Positions 60,194 to 64,000 of a stretch of DNA of 64,000 nt are shown here, in pieces. The translations under genes and the position numbers were made by a program. The stretch is from the NCBI GenBank assembly GCA_903838565.1, contig CAILZB010000051.1, forward strand, positions 1 to 64,000, read 5' to 3'. Numbering within the stretch: the first letter of the stretch is position 1; every line of letters begins with the position of its first letter. Under the pieces are notes generated by a model. The model was not told the origin of the DNA and made no database searches. It saw only the letters and a list, made by a program, of their open reading frames with translations. This DNA comes from an uncultured beta proteobacterium. GTDB taxonomy: Bacteria; Pseudomonadota; Gammaproteobacteria; Burkholderiales; Burkholderiaceae_C.

Positions 60194-61633
60194 TTAGATC
60201 CACTTAAACACTGACTTCATCACCTGACGCAAGTAACGTGGCACTTCTCCGGCCGAGAACAGCCTTGCCGCCATTGAGAACTGTGTCCGCACAACGGCCT
60301 TTTCATGGCTGAATGTCTTGAAACCGTAGTGCCCATGGGCATTCCCGATGCCTGAATTGTTGACCCCGCCAAAAGGCAGGCGGCCGTGCAGGAAATGCAC
60401 CAAGGCATGGTTGACGCAGGCACCACCCGATGCGGTGTTTTGCAGGATGCGATCGATCGTCTTATCAGTGCGGCTGTAGACGTACAGTGCCAGTGGCTTG
60501 GGGGCGGCGTTGATTCTGGCGATGACGTCATCGACATGGGAGAAGGAAATGATCGGCAGTAACGGACCGAAAATCTCCTCATGCATGAGGCGTGCGTCGG
60601 CAGCAACTTCGTCCAGCAGCGTGGGCGCAATAAAGCAGTCAGCCTCCGACACGCCGCCACCGGTCAAGACTCGCGCGCCGCGGGCGTTGGCGTCATCCAA
60701 CAGCGCTTTGATCCGTGCCGTGTGTCGTGCATTCACAATGTGCGCCAGGTGGGGGCTCTTTCGCTGTTCCTCAAAAGTCGAGCCGTAAGCCTTTTCCAGT
60801 ATCGCGCGACAGCTTGACAGCCACTTTGCCTTGACGCTTTCGTGGACAAAAACGAAGTCCGGTGCAATGCAGGTCTGACCCGCGTTCGCAAACTTTGCCC
60901 ACATGATGTTTTGCGCGGCCAGTTCCAGGTCGGCGCTGGCATCGATGACCGCAGGGCTTTTGCCGCCCAGTTCCAGCGTGACGCTGGCCAGATGCTTGGC
61001 CGCGGCCGCCATGACCTGCTTGCCGATGGCCGGGCTACCGGTGAAGAAGATGTGGTCGAACGGGAGCTCCAGCAGTGCCTGGGAAACGTCCACTTCCCCC
61101 TCGAAGATGGCGACCTCGTCCTGCGTAAAACATGCCTGCACCATCTTGCACATCCAGGCCGAGAGGTGTGGCGTCATCTCGGACGGCTTGATGACGGCGG
61201 TATTGCCTGCGGCAATGGCCGAAATCAGTGGGCCAAAGGTCAAATTGACCGGGTAGTTCCACGGCGAAATGATGAGGCAGCGCCCCCGTGGCATGCATTG
61301 GATCTGACTGCGGGTGCCCACAGTCAGCAGCGTGGGCCAGACCCGCGTCGGTTTCATCCATTTCTCCACGTGTCCGATGGCATCGTTGGCCTCCGCACAC
61401 ACCGGCAATATCTCAGCAATGTCCACCTCGCCCGGCGGTTTCTTGAAGTCCGCGTAGGCGGCCGCATACAAGGTGTCGGTGTTCGCCAAAACAGCGTCGC
61501 GCAAGCGCCTGATCTTGATGATCCGCTCCTGTGCGCTGGAGCTGCGCAAGCGCAGTGAGGTTGCGGCTTGAGCGTCAAAGGTCGCTTGAATTCTTGCTAT
61601 CGACGCGGCCGGACTGTTGACTTGGTTTGACAT
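60194..61633 (-). CDS. Aldehyde dehydrogenase (coniferyl-aldehyde-dehydrogenase-like)
   Basis: 479 aa from ATG 61633 (the frame is open to 61705). Catalytic Cys in NAGQTCIAPDFVFV near residue 249 and Glu in LELGGKSPAV near 215, plus PWNYPVNLTFGPLISAIAAGN for cofactor binding. The C-terminal hydrophobic-basic tail (ARLFSAGEVPRYLRQVMKSVFKWI region) is like that of long-chain or coniferyl aldehyde dehydrogenases and fatty aldehyde dehydrogenases with a membrane-contacting end. It oxidises an aldehyde to the acid with NAD(P). Next to an alkylsulfatase and a GMC enzyme, it may take long-chain aldehydes. Confidence 0.9.
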   Translation of the reverse strand: MSNQVNSPAASIARIQATFDAQAATSLRLRSSSAQERIIKIRRLRDAVLANTDTLYAAAYADFKKPPGEVDIAEILPVCAEANDAIGHVEKWMKPTRVWPTLLTVGTRSQIQCMPRGRCLIISPWNYPVNLTFGPLISAIAAGNTAVIKPSEMTPHLSAWMCKMVQACFTQDEVAIFEGEVDVSQALLELPFDHIFFTGSPAIGKQVMAAAAKHLASVTLELGGKSPAVIDASADLELAAQNIMWAKFANAGQTCIAPDFVFVHESVKAKWLSSCRAILEKAYGSTFEEQRKSPHLAHIVNARHTARIKALLDDANARGARVLTGGGVSEADCFIAPTLLDEVAADARLMHEEIFGPLLPIISFSHVDDVIARINAAPKPLALYVYSRTDKTIDRILQNTASGGACVNHALVHFLHGRLPFGGVNNSGIGNAHGHYGFKTFSHEKAVVRTQFSMAARLFSAGEVPRYLRQVMKSVFKWI

Positions 61634-61759
61634 GGCAACTTTCAATAAACATGACACATGAGGGGACCCATCGGCGGCTTGCCGACGGCACCCGTTAAAG
61701 GCCAACCGACGACCGCCACCCCGGCAGGTCCGGGGGGCTCCTGAGCTTCGTGACGAACA

Positions 61760-63742
61760 TTACTTCGTCACGATGGCAAAGGTGCCGGCCGCCTTGTCGA
61801 TCAGAGTGAAAAATCGCACCAGGTCAATCTTGCTGCCGCCCACCTTGAGGTCGTCGCTGAGCAGCGTGTCCTTGGCGCCAGCGGTGCCGGCCATCATCTT
61901 GACGAAGATGTCCTTGGTCAGGGTCAGGGTCGCGTTGGCATCCGTTGCCGGTGCGCCGCTCTTGAAGTGCAGCACCGCGTTCTCGATCCACAACACGTAG
62001 GACTCCTTGGTGTCGGTCAGCACCAAGTTCACCTTGAGGTTCTTGCCTTCTGCCGCAGGGCCGTCCAGTCCGGCGGCCATCGCCTCGAGGAAGCGCTCGA
62101 TCGGCGTCTGTTGCAGCATGTCGAGCACCATCGCCTTGGACGCGCCCTTCGCAGGCGGCCCATTGCGCAATTCCATCGCAGCGGTGAGATAGCTGTTGCG
62201 CCAGGTGGCCGCCTCGGACATGTAGCCCATTTGCTCGTAGGTTTTGGCGAGCAGTTCCTTCGCTGCTTGGCTGGACGGGTCGCCAAACACGGCCTGGTTC
62301 AGCAATTCTGCGGCCCAGCGGTACTCGCCCTTGTCGTACGCTGTTTGCGCAGCTGCCACGGCCTTGTCGGCGCCGCCGATGAGCTCCAGGTACTTCCTGG
62401 CCGACTCTTGCGGTGGCAATGGATTGAGGTTGGCCGGGTTCCCGTCGTAGGCGCCCATGTAGAACTGGTACACGGCCTTGACGTTGTGGCGCAGGTCGCC
62501 GTAATAGCCGCGCGCGCCAAGGTAGTCGGCGAGCGACTTGGGCAGCTTCACCGTGTCGGCAATCTCGCGTGGCGTGAGACCGGCATTGATCAAGCGCACG
62601 GTCTGGTCGTGCGTGTACTTGTAGACGTCGCGGTGTTTGGTAATGAATTCCCGGATGTGGGCCTTGCCCCAGACCGGCCAGTTGTGCGAGCCGATATAGA
62701 CCTCGGCATCGGCGGTCTGTTCCAGCGCCTGTTCCATGTAGTTGGACCAGCGCAGCGAGTCGCGCACCTTGGCGCCGCGCACGGGCAGCAGGTTGTGCAT
62801 GGTCTGGGACAGATTTTCGGCGCCGTCGTAGAGCTGTTTGTCGGGAATGCTGAAAGTCAGTTCGGCCGGGCACTCGGCGTTGGGAACGTTGTGAAAGACG
62901 AAATGCACGCCGTCCAGGTCCATCTCCTGTGTCGGCCTGAAGATCAGCCAGGTGGGTTGCAGAATGCCCACGGCGCCGTAGACCACGTCCTTGCCCAGGC
63001 CGGTATCGACGTTGCCCTTGGCCGAGCGCGGCAGATCGCGGCCGAACTGGTAGATCGAGCGTCGCACCATGCCGGTTCCGACGAGCACGTTTTCGCTCGT
63101 GGCTTCTTCCAGGAAACCCGCCGGTGCAACCACGGGCACCTTGCGTTCGGCGACCTCCTTGGGACTGATCACGCCCAGCGCACCGCCGAAATGGTCCGCG
63201 TGCGCGTGCGTGAAGATCACGGCTGACACCGGTTTGTCGCCCAGGTGTTGGCGCGCGAAGGCCAGCGCCGCTGCCGCGCTTTCTCGGCTGGTTAGCGTAT
63301 CGGCCACGATCCAGCCGGTCTTGCCAACGATCAGCGTCATGTTGGCGATGTCGAAGCCACGCAACTGGTACACGCCTTCGGCCACCTTGTACAGGCCCAC
63401 GTTGGCGTTGAGCTGGGCGTGGCGCCACAGGCTGGGATTCACGGTGTCAGCCGTCTTGGCGTCGAGAAAGTTGTAGGCGTCAAAGTCCTTGAGCAGCGTG
63501 CCGTCCGCGGCCACGATCTTCCCCGTGGGCTTGGCGATGAAGCCGCGCTTGGCGTCCTCGAAGTCCTGCGGATCGTCGAGCTTGAGTTCCTGTGCGAACT
63601 GGGCATTGGCCTTGAGCGTGGTGGGCGTGGCGTCACCAGCGGCCGCTGCCACCGAGCTGCCCTTGCTGCAGCCCGATAGCAGCGTCGCTGCCAAGGCGAC
63701 GCCAAGGAGGGAAAGGGTGATGAATTTCTTGTTCATGTTCAT
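61760..63742 (-). CDS. sdsA: Alkyl sulfatase (SdsA1 family metallo-beta-lactamase-fold hydrolase), lipoprotein
   Basis: 660 aa. Lipoprotein-type signal (FITLSLLGVALAATLLSGC); MNMNKK and MNKK starts are both possible. Metallo-beta-lactamase zinc motif THAHADHFGG near residue 178, a dimerisation part with YIGSHNWPVWGKAHIREFITKHRDVYKYTHDQTVR near 350-380, and a C-terminal SCP2-like domain (from about 525). SdsA1 enzymes cleave primary alkyl sulfates such as SDS to the alcohol and sulfate. It lies between an aldehyde dehydrogenase gene and a GMC oxidoreductase gene on the same strand. Confidence 0.9.
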   Translation of the reverse strand: MNMNKKFITLSLLGVALAATLLSGCSKGSSVAAAAGDATPTTLKANAQFAQELKLDDPQDFEDAKRGFIAKPTGKIVAADGTLLKDFDAYNFLDAKTADTVNPSLWRHAQLNANVGLYKVAEGVYQLRGFDIANMTLIVGKTGWIVADTLTSRESAAAALAFARQHLGDKPVSAVIFTHAHADHFGGALGVISPKEVAERKVPVVAPAGFLEEATSENVLVGTGMVRRSIYQFGRDLPRSAKGNVDTGLGKDVVYGAVGILQPTWLIFRPTQEMDLDGVHFVFHNVPNAECPAELTFSIPDKQLYDGAENLSQTMHNLLPVRGAKVRDSLRWSNYMEQALEQTADAEVYIGSHNWPVWGKAHIREFITKHRDVYKYTHDQTVRLINAGLTPREIADTVKLPKSLADYLGARGYYGDLRHNVKAVYQFYMGAYDGNPANLNPLPPQESARKYLELIGGADKAVAAAQTAYDKGEYRWAAELLNQAVFGDPSSQAAKELLAKTYEQMGYMSEAATWRNSYLTAAMELRNGPPAKGASKAMVLDMLQQTPIERFLEAMAAGLDGPAAEGKNLKVNLVLTDTKESYVLWIENAVLHFKSGAPATDANATLTLTKDIFVKMMAGTAGAKDTLLSDDLKVGGSKIDLVRFFTLIDKAAGTFAIVTK

Positions 63743-63756
63743 GCTTTCAGTGGGGC

Positions 63757-64000
63757 TCAGCGTTGTGCGCGCAGCAAGGTGGCCGCTTTTTCGGCAATCA
63801 TGATCGTGGGTGCATTCGTGTTGCCACCGATCAGCGTGGGCATGATGGAGGCGTCTGCCACGCGCAGGCCATCGATGCCCCGCACGCGCAACTCGCTGTC
63901 CACCACGGCCATGGCATCGCTGTCCGGCCCCATCTTGCAGGTGCCCACCGGGTGGTACTGGGTGTCGGCACGGTTGCGGATATCCGCCTCCATGCCCTGA
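63757..64000 (-). CDS. GMC family oxidoreductase (choline/alcohol dehydrogenase-like), C-terminal part only
   Basis: The last 80 or so codons of a gene that runs off the window at 64000. The C-terminal GMC signature is clear: [31 protein letters not shown] and [16 protein letters not shown]. The His in HPVG and the Asn in GNTNAP are the catalytic pair of the family. GMC flavoenzymes oxidise alcohols; AlkJ-type members act on long-chain alcohols. Fourteen bases from the alkylsulfatase gene, it would fit as the alcohol step of alkyl-sulfate use. The N-terminal FAD domain is not in the window. Confidence 0.9.
   Translation of the reverse strand, partial: QGMEADIRNRADTQYHPVGTCKMGPDSDAMAVVDSELRVRGIDGLRVADASIMPTLIGGNTNAPTIMIAEKAATLLRAQR

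Overview
The window is 64 kb of G+C-rich DNA with dense coding, short intergenic gaps and many ATGA/TGATG start-stop overlaps. Gene content and order (scpA next to a DUF3460 gene, a DUF1345 gene beside a GDT1-type exporter, an NsrR-controlled NO module, a 15-bp-arm dispersed hairpin at 207-242) suggest a free-living betaproteobacterium, most likely a Burkholderiales/Comamonadaceae member. This is inferred from content only. No rRNA, tRNA, CRISPR array, complete insertion sequence or prophage was found.

Layout. 1-2.7 kb: intergenic repeat, secreted alpha/beta hydrolase, GDT1-type cation exporter, DUF1345 membrane protein, a 54-aa protein. 2.7-9.3 kb: a CDF metal exporter, a secretin-like secreted protein and a branched-chain amino acid ABC importer (livK, livH, fused livM-livG, livF) on the minus strand. 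9.6-11.1 kb: quinone oxidoreductase and lspA. 11.3-15.6 kb: two paralogous adenylate-forming enzymes and a ThiF/E1-like enzyme. 15.6-20.0 kb: RND efflux pair. 20.2-22.9 kb: three coupled genes of unknown function. 23-24.8 kb: scpA, a DUF3460 gene and pal. 24.8-32 kb: a six-gene complex related to energy-converting hydrogenase whose large subunit lacks all nickel ligands. 32-35 kb: NO-response module (nnrS, RIC repair protein, nsrR, a PAS protein). 35-41.2 kb: a hybrid kinase/NarL-type regulator pair and a collagen-like, EF-hand-like, BNR-repeat lipoprotein, bracketed by a 100-bp direct repeat. 41.3-45 kb: chemoreceptor and CoA-transferase. 45-48.5 kb: periplasmic sugar-binding-like protein with a GGDEF-EAL membrane protein. 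49-53.3 kb: M20 amidohydrolase, MFS transporter, LysR regulator, TRIC/UPF0126 channel. 53.3-60.1 kb: corrinoid signalling operon. 60.2-64 kb: aldehyde dehydrogenase, alkylsulfatase and a GMC oxidoreductase cut by the window edge, which together suggest alkyl-sulfate/long-chain alcohol oxidation.

The most unusual system is the operon at 53.67-60.10 kb. A B12-binding corrinoid protein, a MtaA/UroD-type methyltransferase with an altered zinc site, a DUF1638 domain fused to a histidine kinase, and a REC-PAS-PAS-GGDEF-EAL protein ending in a CZB-like zinc domain are encoded back to back. No MtaB-type substrate methyltransferase is present, so corrinoid methyl-transfer parts appear to have been recruited as a sensor feeding cyclic-di-GMP output. 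The promoter region carries an ungapped element of about 80 bp (two CTCAGGT boxes 22 bp apart, a -10-like hexamer, then CTCATGGTG). The same element lies in front of the other c-di-GMP operon in the window (binding protein plus GGDEF-EAL, 48.7 kb). In both places a possible leaderless ORF starts within the element and ends just past the start codon of the first structural gene.
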